A stretch of DNA of 64,000 nucleotides from Streptosporangiaceae bacterium. Its GTDB lineage: Bacteria > Actinomycetota > Actinomycetes > Streptosporangiales > Streptosporangiaceae. The stretch is taken from positions 20,244-84,243 of the forward strand of contig JAICYD010000013.1 in the NCBI GenBank assembly GCA_025934375.1. The letters are read 5' to 3'. The notes beneath the pieces are model-generated. The model did not search any database. It was not told the DNA's origin and worked only from the letters and a program-made list of their open reading frames with translations. Numbering within the stretch: the first letter of the stretch is position 1; the number at the start of each line of letters is the position of its first letter. Both the position numbers and the translations under genes were made by a program. Shown here one piece after another: positions 50,316 through 58,156 of this stretch.

Positions 50316-50328
50316 AAGGGACAGCCCC

Positions 50329-51561
50329 ATGACGATCACCCACGACGCCGCCGCGGCCAGCGGCACCCGCCCGGGCCGCCTGGTGGACCTGTTCGAGCGG
50401 GGCCTGGACGCCCCGATCTGCCTGACCTGGGAGCTCACCTACGCCTGCAACCTGTCGTGCGTGCACTGCCTGTCATCGTCGGGCCGGCGCGACCCGCGCG
50501 AGCTGACCACCGCCGAGTGCCAGCGGGTCATCGACACGCTGGAGCGGATGCAGGTCTTCTACGTCAACATCGGCGGCGGCGAGCCGACGGTGCGGCCCGA
50601 CTTCTGGGAGCTGGTCGAGTACGCCACCGCGCACCACGTGGGCGTGAAGTTCTCCACCAACGGCGTCAAGATCGACCCGGCCGCCGCCCGGATGCTGGCG
50701 GCCAGCGACTACGTGGACGTGCAGATCTCCCTGGACGGCGCGACCGCTGAGGTCAACGACGCGGTGCGCGGCCCCGGTTCCTACGCGACCGCGATGCGCG
50801 CGATGCGGAACCTGGCCGACGCGGGCATGGCGGGCTTCAAGCTGTCGGTCGTGATGACCCGGCACAACATCGCCCAGCTGGACGCGTTCAAGGCCATCGC
50901 CGACCAGTTCGGCGCGCAGCTGCGCATTACCCGGCTGCGGCCCTCCGGCCGCGGCGCGGACGTGTGGAACGAGCTGCATCCGCTGCCCCGGCAGCAGCGC
51001 GAGCTGTATGACTGGCTCGTCGCGCACGGGGAGGACGTGCTCACCGGGGACTCCTTCTTCCACCTGTCCGCCTACGGGTCGGCGCTGCCCGGCCTCAACC
51101 TGTGCGGCGCGGGGCGGGTCGTCTGCCTCATCGACCCGGTGGGCGACGTGTACGCGTGCCCGTTCGCGATCCACGAGTCGTTCCTGGCCGGCAACGTCCG
51201 CGACGCGGGGGGGTTCGAGACGGTGTGGCGCGCCTCGCCGCTGTTCCAGCGACTGCGCGAGCCCGGTGACGGGGGAGCGTGCCGGTCCTGCGGGCACTAT
51301 GACTCCTGCCGGGGCGGCTGCATGGCGGCCAAGTTCTTCACCGGCCTGCCGCTGGACGGCCCCGACCCGGAGTGCGTGCAAGGATACGGCGAGGCGGCCC
51401 TGGCCGGGGTCGCTTCCGGCGTCGCCCCCAGGCCAGGACAAGATCATTCCCACCGAACGAGCCCGCGGTCCCCGGTCTCGGTGACGATTGCCCGCAGCAG
51501 GCCGCCCGGGCGAGGGTGCGACGAGAGCCCGCTGGCGGGCTTCGCTCCCTCGCGAGGGTAG
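50329..51561 (+). CDS. mftC: Mycofactocin radical SAM maturase MftC, with foreign C-terminal tail
   Basis: The SAM cluster motif is CNLSCVHC (about residue 44), and the SPASM/auxiliary-cluster cysteines are CGAGRVVC, CPFAIHES, CRSCGHYDSCRGGC and PECVQGYG (about 350). MftC first oxidatively decarboxylates the Tyr of MftA and then forms the Val-Tyr lactam. Canonical MftC ends shortly after PDPECVQG; the last ~45 residues here (from about 365: SGVAPRPGQDHSHRTSP...) look like read-through into non-coding or rearranged DNA where mftD would start. Activity is probably unaffected since all cluster ligands are intact. Confidence 0.93.
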   Translation: MTITHDAAAASGTRPGRLVDLFERGLDAPICLTWELTYACNLSCVHCLSSSGRRDPRELTTAECQRVIDTLERMQVFYVNIGGGEPTVRPDFWELVEYATAHHVGVKFSTNGVKIDPAAARMLAASDYVDVQISLDGATAEVNDAVRGPGSYATAMRAMRNLADAGMAGFKLSVVMTRHNIAQLDAFKAIADQFGAQLRITRLRPSGRGADVWNELHPLPRQQRELYDWLVAHGEDVLTGDSFFHLSAYGSALPGLNLCGAGRVVCLIDPVGDVYACPFAIHESFLAGNVRDAGGFETVWRASPLFQRLREPGDGGACRSCGHYDSCRGGCMAAKFFTGLPLDGPDPECVQGYGEAALAGVASGVAPRPGQDHSHRTSPRSPVSVTIARSRPPGRGCDESPLAGFAPSRG

Positions 51562-51667
51562 GGCACTCGCCAGGCCCCGGCGAGGCCGCGCTGGAGCGCA
51601 ATGGAGTCCGGGTTCGCCTGAGGTGACCGTTCGGCCGGGTCTGGCCTGGCCGATGACGGCCGTGTCC

Positions 51668-51718
51668 CGAGTACCGGCCACCAGGCAGATAGGCCGAGAC
51701 ATTGGATGAGCTGGTGCC
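51668..51718 (+). repeat. 51-bp direct repeat, first copy
   Basis: Identical to 51844-51894, 176 bp downstream. The second copy includes the mftF start region; the first continues as a short frame ending at a stop near 51789. The pair looks like a duplication around an insertion or a deletion junction. Confidence 0.9.
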
Positions 51719-51791
51719 GGCGGGGGAGTACCTGCTCGCTGGCGCGCCCGCCTTGAGTGGCCTCGGCGCGACGGATGAAGTCGGCTAATCA

Positions 51792-51841
51792 TATATGTTT
51801 GGGTTTTCCGGTGCCATCACACCGGAAAACCCAAACATATA
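51792..51841. repeat. Perfect 22-bp hairpin with 6-base loop, AT-richer than its surroundings
   Basis: Arms 51792-51813 and 51820-51841 are perfect reverse complements (TATATGTTTGGGTTTTCCGG... type). There is no T-run after it, so intrinsic termination is not obvious. Base composition differs from the surrounding 70% GC sequence, suggesting a foreign or mobile origin. Confidence 0.85.
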
Positions 51842-51843
51842 AG

Positions 51844-51894
51844 CGAGTACCGGCCACCAGGCAGATAGGCCGAGACATTGGATGAGCTGGTGCC
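51844..51894 (+). repeat. 51-bp direct repeat, second copy
   Basis: Identical to 51668-51718. It overlaps the start of mftF (TTG 51878), so the N-terminal codons DELVP also occur in the first copy. Confidence 0.9.
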
Positions 51895-53380
51895 AGCGGG
51901 GCTTAGGGTGCGCCCCGATCCGGCGACGCGGCTGCTGCCCGGCGGGACGCGCCTGGCCGGGGGCGCGGTGCTCGTCGGCGGGTCCCCGGTGCGGGTGCTG
52001 CGGCTCACGGCGGCCGGGGCGCGGCAGGTGGCCGGCTGGCTGCAGGGCGTCCCGGTGGCGGACAGCGTCAGCGCGCGCACGCTGGCGCGCCGCCTTCTCG
52101 ACGCCGGGATCGCCCACCCCGACTTCAGTGAGATAACAGCAAGAGGCGGCGTAGCGGCTGGTGGCGCTCTCGTTCCGGCGGACGTGACCGTGGTCGTGCC
52201 CGTCCGGGACCGGCACGACGAGCTGGCGAGGTGCCTGGGCGGGCTGCGCGAGACGACGGGGAAGGTCATCGTGGTCGATGACTACTCGGCGGACCCGGCC
52301 GCCATCGCGGCGATCGCGGCCCGGGCGGGGGCGCGGGTCATCCGGCGGCCCGTCAACGGCGGGCCGGGCGCGGCCCGCAACACCGGCCTGGCCGCCGCGA
52401 CGACGCCGGTCGTAGCGTTCCTGGACTCCGACTGCGTGCCCGCGCCAGGCTGGCTGGACGCGCTGCTGCCGCACTTCGCCGACCCGGGGACCGGGGCGGT
52501 GGCGCCGCGCGTCGTCCCGTATGAGGCGGGGCTCGACCACGCGGGCCGGACCTGGCTGGCCCGGTACGAGGGCGCGTCGTCCACGCTGGACATGGGCGCG
52601 CGGGCGAGCATCGTCCGGCCGGGCGCGCGCGTCTCCTACGTGCCCGGCGCGGCGCTGCTGGTCCGCCGCGAGGCGGCGGGCGACGGGTTCCAGGCGGGCA
52701 TGCACGTGGGGGAGGACGTCGACTTCGTGTGGCGGCTGGCCGCCGCCGGCTGGCGGGTGCGGTACGAGCCGGCCGCCGTCATGGCCCATCAGCACCGGGT
52801 CCAACTGGGCGCCTGGTTCACCCGCCGGGTCGACTACGGCACCTCGGCGGCCATCTTGGAGGAACTGCACCCCGGCGACGTCCGGCCGATGTACGCCTCC
52901 TGGTGGACGGTGGGCGCGTGGGCGGCGGCGCTGGCCATCCGGCCCCGGGGAGCGGGGATGGCCGCGGCGGCGGGGATCACGGCCACCGCGACCGCGCTGC
53001 TCGCGCGCAGGCTCGCGCGGGTCACCGGGGAAACCGTCGCCTGGCCGATGGCCGCGCGGCTGGCCGGCGGCGGGACCCTCGCGGCGGCGCGGCCGCTGGG
53101 CAGCGCGCTGTCGCGTACCTGGTGGCCGGTGGCGATCCCGCTCGCGGCGGCCATCCCGCGGCTGCGCTTCCCGGTCGCGGCGCTGATGATCACCCCGCCG
53201 CTGCTGGACTGGGCCGCGCGCAGGCCGCCGCTGGACCCCGCCCGCTACGCGGCCGCCCGGCTGCTCGACGACTGCGCCTACGGCGTCGGCGTCTGGAAGG
53301 GCTGTGCCCGCCGTCGCCAGTTCCGCGCCCTGGTGCCAGTCATCGGCCCACGGCCGGCCGGGACCTCTCCCGGCCGCTGA
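51878..53380 (+). CDS. mftF: Mycofactocin glycosyltransferase MftF
   Basis: The start is TTG at 51878 within the second direct repeat; a GTG at 51890 is possible. The 500-residue GT2-family protein has a small N-terminal domain (LLPGGTRLAGGAVLVGGSPVRVLRL), an inserted Gly-rich segment near 85-95, then VTVVVPVRDRHDELARCLGGL, VDDYSADPAAIAAIAARAG and DSDCVPAPGWLDALLPHF (DxD), ending with hydrophobic helices. MftF adds the oligoglucosyl chain of mycofactocin. The canonical neighbours mftD and mftE are missing upstream of it. Confidence 0.87.
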   Translation: MDELVPAGLRVRPDPATRLLPGGTRLAGGAVLVGGSPVRVLRLTAAGARQVAGWLQGVPVADSVSARTLARRLLDAGIAHPDFSEITARGGVAAGGALVPADVTVVVPVRDRHDELARCLGGLRETTGKVIVVDDYSADPAAIAAIAARAGARVIRRPVNGGPGAARNTGLAAATTPVVAFLDSDCVPAPGWLDALLPHFADPGTGAVAPRVVPYEAGLDHAGRTWLARYEGASSTLDMGARASIVRPGARVSYVPGAALLVRREAAGDGFQAGMHVGEDVDFVWRLAAAGWRVRYEPAAVMAHQHRVQLGAWFTRRVDYGTSAAILEELHPGDVRPMYASWWTVGAWAAALAIRPRGAGMAAAAGITATATALLARRLARVTGETVAWPMAARLAGGGTLAAARPLGSALSRTWWPVAIPLAAAIPRLRFPVAALMITPPLLDWAARRPPLDPARYAAARLLDDCAYGVGVWKGCARRRQFRALVPVIGPRPAGTSPGR

Positions 53381-53389
53381 TCGCCGCCC

Positions 53390-55144
53390 TCACATGTCCA
53401 AGACCACGTCGGTGACCGGCCGGGCGCAGCAGATGAGCACGTCTGCGGCGGCGGGCGGCTCCAGCGGGTCCGGGGAATAGGTGACGCTCCCCGACAGCAG
53501 CGGGGTCACGCAGGTGTGGCAGACGCCGGTGCGGCACGACCACCGGGCGGGGACGTCGCAGGCGTCGGCGAGCTCCAGGAGGCTGCCCGCGCCCGGGATG
53601 GCGAAGGGCGTGGAGATGCCGCTGCGCGCGAACGTCACCTGGGGGCCGCCGACGGGCGCAGTGCCCGTGAGGGCACCGCGCCCGTCGGGCGGGTGCGGCG
53701 CGCGGCGGGTCAGCCCGACCACGCCGGGGGTGCTCGCGTCGAGCGCGCCGAAGACCTCGGTGTGGATGCGCGACGCGTCCAGGCCGGCGGCGGCCAGCGC
53801 CTGCCGCATGCCGGCCATGAAGGCGGCCGGGCCGCACAGGTAGGCGGTCGCGTCGCCGGGCGGCCCCAGCCGGGCCAGCGCGTCCGCGGTCAGCCGCCCG
53901 CGCCGGGCCCCGTGGTCGCGGGCCTCCTGGTCGGTGGCGGCGCTGTAGAACAGGTACTGGCGGGCGCCGGGCAGCGACGCCAGCAGCGACCGCGCCTCGG
54001 CGGCGAAGGGGTGCTCGCGAGGCCCGCGCGCCGCGTGAATCCACCAGACCTGGCGCCCGGCATGCGTGGCGGCGAGCTCCTGCAGCATCGCGAGCACCGG
54101 AGTGGCGCCGATCCCGGCCGAGATGAGCAGGACCGGGCCGCTGCCCGCCGGGTCGAGGACGAACTCCCCGCGCGGGGCGGCGACCTCCAGCGTGTCGCCC
54201 GGCGACAGCTTGTCGTGCAGGTAGCCGCTGGCGACGCCGTGGGGTTCGCGTTTCACGCTCACCCGGTACGCGCTGGCCCCGGGGGCCGACGACAGCGAGT
54301 AGCTGCGCACCACGGCCGTCGCGCCGTCGCGCGGGATCCGCACGGTGACGTACTGGCCGGCGCGGGCGGGCGGCAGCACGCTGCCATCGGGGGCCGCTAG
54401 GCGGACCGAGGAGACGCCGGCGCTCTCCGGGACCACGGCGGTCACCCGCAGCGCCCGGAACCCCGGCCAGGCCGGCCCGGCGTCTCGCTCCGGCGCGGTG
54501 CCGGCGGCGGCCAGCATCTCGCGGAACGACCCCTGCCAGCCAGGGCTGAGCGCGGGAATCCGCAGCGCGCGGCGCAGCGTCGCGGGGTCGCGGCCGGGCA
54601 GGTACAGCAGCGCGTCGGTGTCGGCGACGCTCAGCGCGCCCGGTCCCGCCGTGGTCTTGACGATCTCATCGCCGGCCTGGACGTGCCCCTCGGTGATGAC
54701 CCGCATGTAAAAGCCCGGCCGGCGGTGGCTGACCAGCAGTGCGGGCAGTTCCGGCTCGCCGAATCGCAGGCCCACCCGGTAGCAGGTGACCCTCGGCTGG
54801 GTGACCTCGAACTCCGCCTCGCCGATCCGGTAGCGGTCCCCGATGCAAACCTCGTCGTCGCCCATCCCCTCGACGGTGAGGTTCTCCCCGAACTGCCCGT
54901 ATTCCAGGTGGCCACGGCCGAAGTGCCTCTCCCAGTGCCGGTAGGAGCCGACCTGGTAGACCAGCACTGCGCGCTGCTCGCCGCCGTGCCCGGCCAGGTC
55001 GCCCTGGCCGTCGCCGTCGATGTTCAGCCGCCGGACCATCACCGGCCCGGTCACCGGGTACTTCCACACGCCGGTGTACACGGTCTTGCCCTGCCAGCCG
55101 ACGTTCTTCGGCAGCCCGACGTTCACTGAGAGCAGGGCAGGCAT
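53390..55144 (-). CDS. MOSC domain - FAD/NAD(P) reductase - [2Fe-2S] ferredoxin fusion
   Basis: Residues 30-165 form a MOSC domain with the cysteine in QPRVTCYRVGLRFGEP; 230-340 bind FAD/FMN (RAGQYVTVRIPRDG, RSYSLSSAP), 340-450 NAD(P) (LLISAGIGATPVLAML), and 500-575 a plant-type [2Fe-2S] (CxxxxC-x2-C in WSCRTGVCHTC, last Cys in ICCARP). Such fusions (YiiM-like plus vanillate-demethylase reductase-like) reduce N-hydroxylated or similar substrates with NAD(P)H. It converges with mftF (10 bp apart). ATG 55144. Confidence 0.88.
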   Translation of the reverse strand: MPALLSVNVGLPKNVGWQGKTVYTGVWKYPVTGPVMVRRLNIDGDGQGDLAGHGGEQRAVLVYQVGSYRHWERHFGRGHLEYGQFGENLTVEGMGDDEVCIGDRYRIGEAEFEVTQPRVTCYRVGLRFGEPELPALLVSHRRPGFYMRVITEGHVQAGDEIVKTTAGPGALSVADTDALLYLPGRDPATLRRALRIPALSPGWQGSFREMLAAAGTAPERDAGPAWPGFRALRVTAVVPESAGVSSVRLAAPDGSVLPPARAGQYVTVRIPRDGATAVVRSYSLSSAPGASAYRVSVKREPHGVASGYLHDKLSPGDTLEVAAPRGEFVLDPAGSGPVLLISAGIGATPVLAMLQELAATHAGRQVWWIHAARGPREHPFAAEARSLLASLPGARQYLFYSAATDQEARDHGARRGRLTADALARLGPPGDATAYLCGPAAFMAGMRQALAAAGLDASRIHTEVFGALDASTPGVVGLTRRAPHPPDGRGALTGTAPVGGPQVTFARSGISTPFAIPGAGSLLELADACDVPARWSCRTGVCHTCVTPLLSGSVTYSPDPLEPPAAADVLICCARPVTDVVLDM

Positions 55145-55162
55145 CAGTCGTCCTCCGCGCGG

Positions 55163-55573
55163 TCAACGAGCTGTGGGCCAGCCTAACCGGGCGGGCAGCA
55201 CGCGGGCCAGGACCGCGCGGTGGGTGGCGGCCGCGTCGGCGTGCTTGCGCGTTCCGTCCTCGGTCAGCAGCACGAAGATCCCGCGCCGGTCGTTGTCGCA
55301 GGCGCACCGCTCAACCAGCCCGGTCCGGGCGAGGCGGTCAACCAGGCGTGACAGGGCGCTCTGGCTCAGGTGCACCGACTCGGCCAGGTCCTGGGCGCGC
55401 CACTCCCGCGCGGGGCTGTCCGCCAGCCGGTCCAGCACCTCGAAATCGCTGATGCCCAGCCCGTGCCGGTCGCCAAGCTCCCGCTCCAGCGCCGAGCACA
55501 CCGCGGCATGGCGGGCCTGCATCTCCCGCCAGGCGCCGACGACGTCCGGCTCGCTCGCGGGCATGACACTCAT
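55163..55573 (-). CDS. MarR family transcriptional regulator
   Basis: The 136-residue winged-helix protein has GLGISDFEVLDRLADSP, EWRAQDLAESVHLSQSALSRLVDRLARTGLVER (HTH) and DNDRRGIFVLLTEDG (wing). It starts at ATG 55573 and is divergent from the MFS remnant at 55637; the 63-bp gap (with AATTGAGCTTGCAAGTATTGCTTGC-like inverted sequence) probably holds operators. It also lies 18 bp before the MOSC fusion, which it may control. Confidence 0.87.
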   Translation of the reverse strand: MSVMPASEPDVVGAWREMQARHAAVCSALERELGDRHGLGISDFEVLDRLADSPAREWRAQDLAESVHLSQSALSRLVDRLARTGLVERCACDNDRRGIFVLLTEDGTRKHADAAATHRAVLARVLPARLGWPTAR

Positions 55574-55636
55574 GGCGGCATCCTAGCGCCACCCCGGCAA
55601 TGTTGCAAGTACATTAATTGAGCTTGCAAGTATTGC

Positions 55637-56853
55637 TTGCGCATGCATATGGTGGTGGTCATGCGGTCTCCAGAACGGCAGATGCCGTCTCCGATCACTG
55701 ACTTGTCCCTGTTCGGCGGGCTGGTCAGCGATCCCGGCCTGCTCATCGCGGCCCGGTTCGCCAAGGGCGTGGCGGCGGCCTTCACCGCCCCGGCCGGCAT
55801 GTCGCTGCTGACCACCACGTTTCCTGAGGGCCCGATGCGCAACCGCGCGTTCAGCCTGTATTCCGTCTTCGGCGGCAGCGGGTTCTCCCTCGGCCTCGTC
55901 CTGTCCGGGCTGCTGACCCAGGTCAACTGGCGCTGGACGCTGCTGGTCCCGGCCCCGGTGGCGCTGATCGTGCTGGCGGCCGGCTGGCTGCTGATCCCCC
56001 GGGAGGCCCCCGGGCGGCCGTCCGGCGGCGCCCGTTCGACCTGCCCGGCGCGCTGACCGTCACCGCCACCATGCTCATGCTGGTGTACACGGTCACCTCC
56101 GCGCAGCAGGCCGGCTGGGCCTCGGCCCGCACGCTCGGCTCCTTCGCCCTGGTGGCGGCGGGGCTGGCCGCCTTCGCGGTAATCGAGTCGCGCAGCCGGG
56201 ACCCGCTGGTGCCGTTCGGCATCTTCCGCTCCGGCTCGCTGCGCCGCGCGAACATCGGGGCCGTCACCCTGTTCGGCTCCTACGTCTCCTTCCAGTTCCT
56301 CGCCACCCAGTACCTGCAGAGCCTGGCCGGCTGGTCCGCGATCGGCACCGCGCTGGCGTTCCTGCCGGCCGGCGCGATGGTGGCGGTGCTGTCGGTCGGC
56401 ATGGGCGGCCTGCTCAGCCGGCTCGGGCCCGCCCGGCTCGCCGCGGTCGCGTTCGACTGCCTGGTCCTCGCCTACGCCGTCTTCCTGCGGGCCGGCGTCA
56501 GCCCTGACTACCCGGCCGTGATGCTGCCGACGATGCTGCTGGTCGGGCTGGCGTTCGGGCTGGGGTTCTCCGCGCTGAGCGTGGCGGCGACCGACGGGAT
56601 ACCGGACGCCGAGCAGGGCCTGGCCGCCAGCTTGTTCCAGACGTCGTTCCAGGTGGGCGGCGCGCTGGTGCTGGCCGTGGTCACCGCGGTGGTCGACGCG
56701 GGCGGGGCCAGCGCGATCACCTCGCCAGCGGTGGTCCTGGCCGCCTACCGCCCGGCCTTGTTCCTGATCACCGGCGTCGCCGCCGTTGGTGCCCTGGTCG
56801 CCCTCAGCGGCCTGCGCCGGCCCCGGCGGCCGGCGGCCATCGGGGCGCGGTGA
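55637..56853 (+). pseudogene. Frameshifted, 5'-truncated MFS transporter
   Basis: Two consecutive frames (55637-56056 and 56071-56853) together encode an MFS protein. The first three helices of a normal transporter are missing: the N terminus begins in the loop-helix 4 region (VSDPGLLIAARFAKGVAAAFTAPAG). The frame changes between about 56010 and 56030: frame 2 gives GGARSTCPAR then stop, while frame 1 gives RPFDLPGALTVTATML, the expected continuation. So one indel, plus 5' loss, inactivates the gene. Alternatively a sequencing indel, but the missing start argues for real decay. Confidence 0.8.
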
Positions 56854-56891
56854 GTTCCCCGCCGGGCCGCCCCGGCATACTGTCAGGGACT

Positions 56892-57653
56892 ATGAGTGAG
56901 TTGCTGCCGCTGTTCCCCCTGGGAGCCGTCCTGTTCCCGGGGATGATCTTGCCGTTGCGCGTCTTCGAGGAGCGGTACCGGCAGATGGTCGCCGACCTGC
57001 TCGCCAAGCCCGAGGCGGCCCGGGAGTTCGGCGTCATCGCGATCCGCAGGGGCCGCGAGGTCGCCGCCGCCAGTGCCCCCGGCATCGACAATGCCCCCGA
57101 GTTGCACGACATCGGCTGCGTGGCGCGGCTGCGCGAGTCGACCCGCCACCCCGATGGCCGGTTCGACCTGGTGACCGTGGGGACGCGCCGGTTCCGGCTG
57201 CTGCGCACCGATGACAGCCTGCCCTACTACCAGGGTGAGGTCGAGGAACTGCCCGAGCAGGCCCTCCCTGATCTGGCATCGCCTGATCTGGCATCGCCTG
57301 ATCTAGCACCCCGTGAACCGGGTCAATCGGGACGCGAGGAGGCGGCGAAGGCGGCCTGGGCCGTGCAGTCGGTGCAGGCCGCCTTCCGGGACTACCTGAA
57401 CGCGCTGGCCGACCGGGCGGGCGCGGTGGTGCGCGTGGCCGAGATCCCCGATGACCCGATCCTGCTGTCATACGTCGTCGCGGCGGGCATGATCATCGAC
57501 CTGCCCGAGCGGCAGGCCCTGCTCGCCGCGCCGAACGCCGTCGCGCGGCTGAAGGCCGAGCGGTCGCTGCTGACCCGCGAGCGGGCGATGCTGCGCCTGA
57601 CGACCTCACGCCCCGCGCCCGACCTCAGCCAGGAGCGCTTCAGCCCTAACTAA
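56892..57653 (+). CDS. LON peptidase substrate-binding domain protein
   Basis: ATG 56892 gives a 253-residue protein starting LPLFPLGAVLFPGMILPLRVFEERYRQMV, the LON N-terminal substrate-binding domain, with FDLVTVGTRRFRLL. No ATPase or protease domain follows, as in actinobacterial stand-alone members. A stretch near residue 125-140 repeats PDLAS three times because of a 15-bp repeat (57267-57311). The 3' end overlaps the VOC gene on the other strand by 48 bp. Confidence 0.87.
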   Translation: MSELLPLFPLGAVLFPGMILPLRVFEERYRQMVADLLAKPEAAREFGVIAIRRGREVAAASAPGIDNAPELHDIGCVARLRESTRHPDGRFDLVTVGTRRFRLLRTDDSLPYYQGEVEELPEQALPDLASPDLASPDLAPREPGQSGREEAAKAAWAVQSVQAAFRDYLNALADRAGAVVRVAEIPDDPILLSYVVAAGMIIDLPERQALLAAPNAVARLKAERSLLTRERAMLRLTTSRPAPDLSQERFSPN

Positions 57654-58055
57654 GGAGCCGGAGCCGGCGGTGGCCGGCTCCGGCTGGAGGAACTCCAGGC
57701 GGTTGCCGAGCGGGTCGTGGGCGTAGAAACGGCGGTAGCCGGGGAACTTGCGGTCCCACGCGATGGCCACCCCCGCCGCGGTGAGCCGGACGGCCAGGGC
57801 GTCAATGTCGGGCACGAGCACGCCGGGGTGCGCCCGGCGCGGGGTGCGCGCGCCCACTTCCACGTCGAAGTCGAACTCCAGGTCACCGGACCGGAAGTGG
57901 CAGCCGCCCGCGCCGGAGTCCGGCGCGTCAACCTCGGTCATGCCCAGCAGGTCGCCGTAGAAGGCGCGGACCTGGTCCTCCGCCCCAGGTGGGATCGTTA
58001 GCTCGATATGGTGCACACCCAGCCAGTACCCGGAGTGAGTCGGGTCACTCTCCAA
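57606..58055 (-). CDS. VOC family (glyoxalase/bleomycin-resistance-like) protein
   Basis: The 149-residue protein carries two VOC motifs: VHHIELTIPPGAEDQVRAFYGDLLGM and GYRRFYAHDPLGNRLEFLQP, with His/Glu metal ligands (H15-H16, E near GNRLEF). ATG 58055 has GAGGAGG upstream. It overlaps the LON gene tail by 48 bp on the opposite strand. Substrate unknown; likely a dioxygenase, isomerase or resistance protein. Confidence 0.85.
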   Translation of the reverse strand: MESDPTHSGYWLGVHHIELTIPPGAEDQVRAFYGDLLGMTEVDAPDSGAGGCHFRSGDLEFDFDVEVGARTPRRAHPGVLVPDIDALAVRLTAAGVAIAWDRKFPGYRRFYAHDPLGNRLEFLQPEPATAGSGSLVRAEALLAEVGRGA

Positions 58056-58130
58056 AGCGGCCTCCTCGCCGTGAGGGGAATGCGGCAGTCTAAACCACGA
58101 GGACGTCGCCTCGGAAGCCCCCGGGAAATG

Positions 58131-58154
58131 GGCCGGGGGCCGTACCCCCCGGCC
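58131..58154. terminator. GC hairpin after the alcohol dehydrogenase
   Basis: GGCCGGGGGC-CGTA-CCCCCCGGCC is nearly perfect and ends 3 bases before the stop of the minus-strand dehydrogenase at 58157. It shares CGTACCCCCCGG with element C at 41762. Confidence 0.65.
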
Positions 58155-58156
58155 AC

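Larger units (their letters stand above)
51562..51877. other. Rearranged gap in place of mftD
   Basis: The 316-bp gap contains no mftD coding sequence. It holds the direct duplication and the hairpin listed separately, plus GC-rich hairpin-like sequence at the very end of mftC. Short frames in it have no recognisable domain. Confidence 0.8.

Noticed and set aside
51792..51841. Intrinsic terminator
   Set aside because: The hairpin is perfect but has no T-run and lies inside a duplicated region just before mftF, so a rearrangement scar is a better explanation.
51562..51877. Remnant of mftD between mftC and mftF
   Set aside because: I saw no FMN-dehydrogenase motif in any frame; the segment is too short and is explained by repeats and a hairpin.
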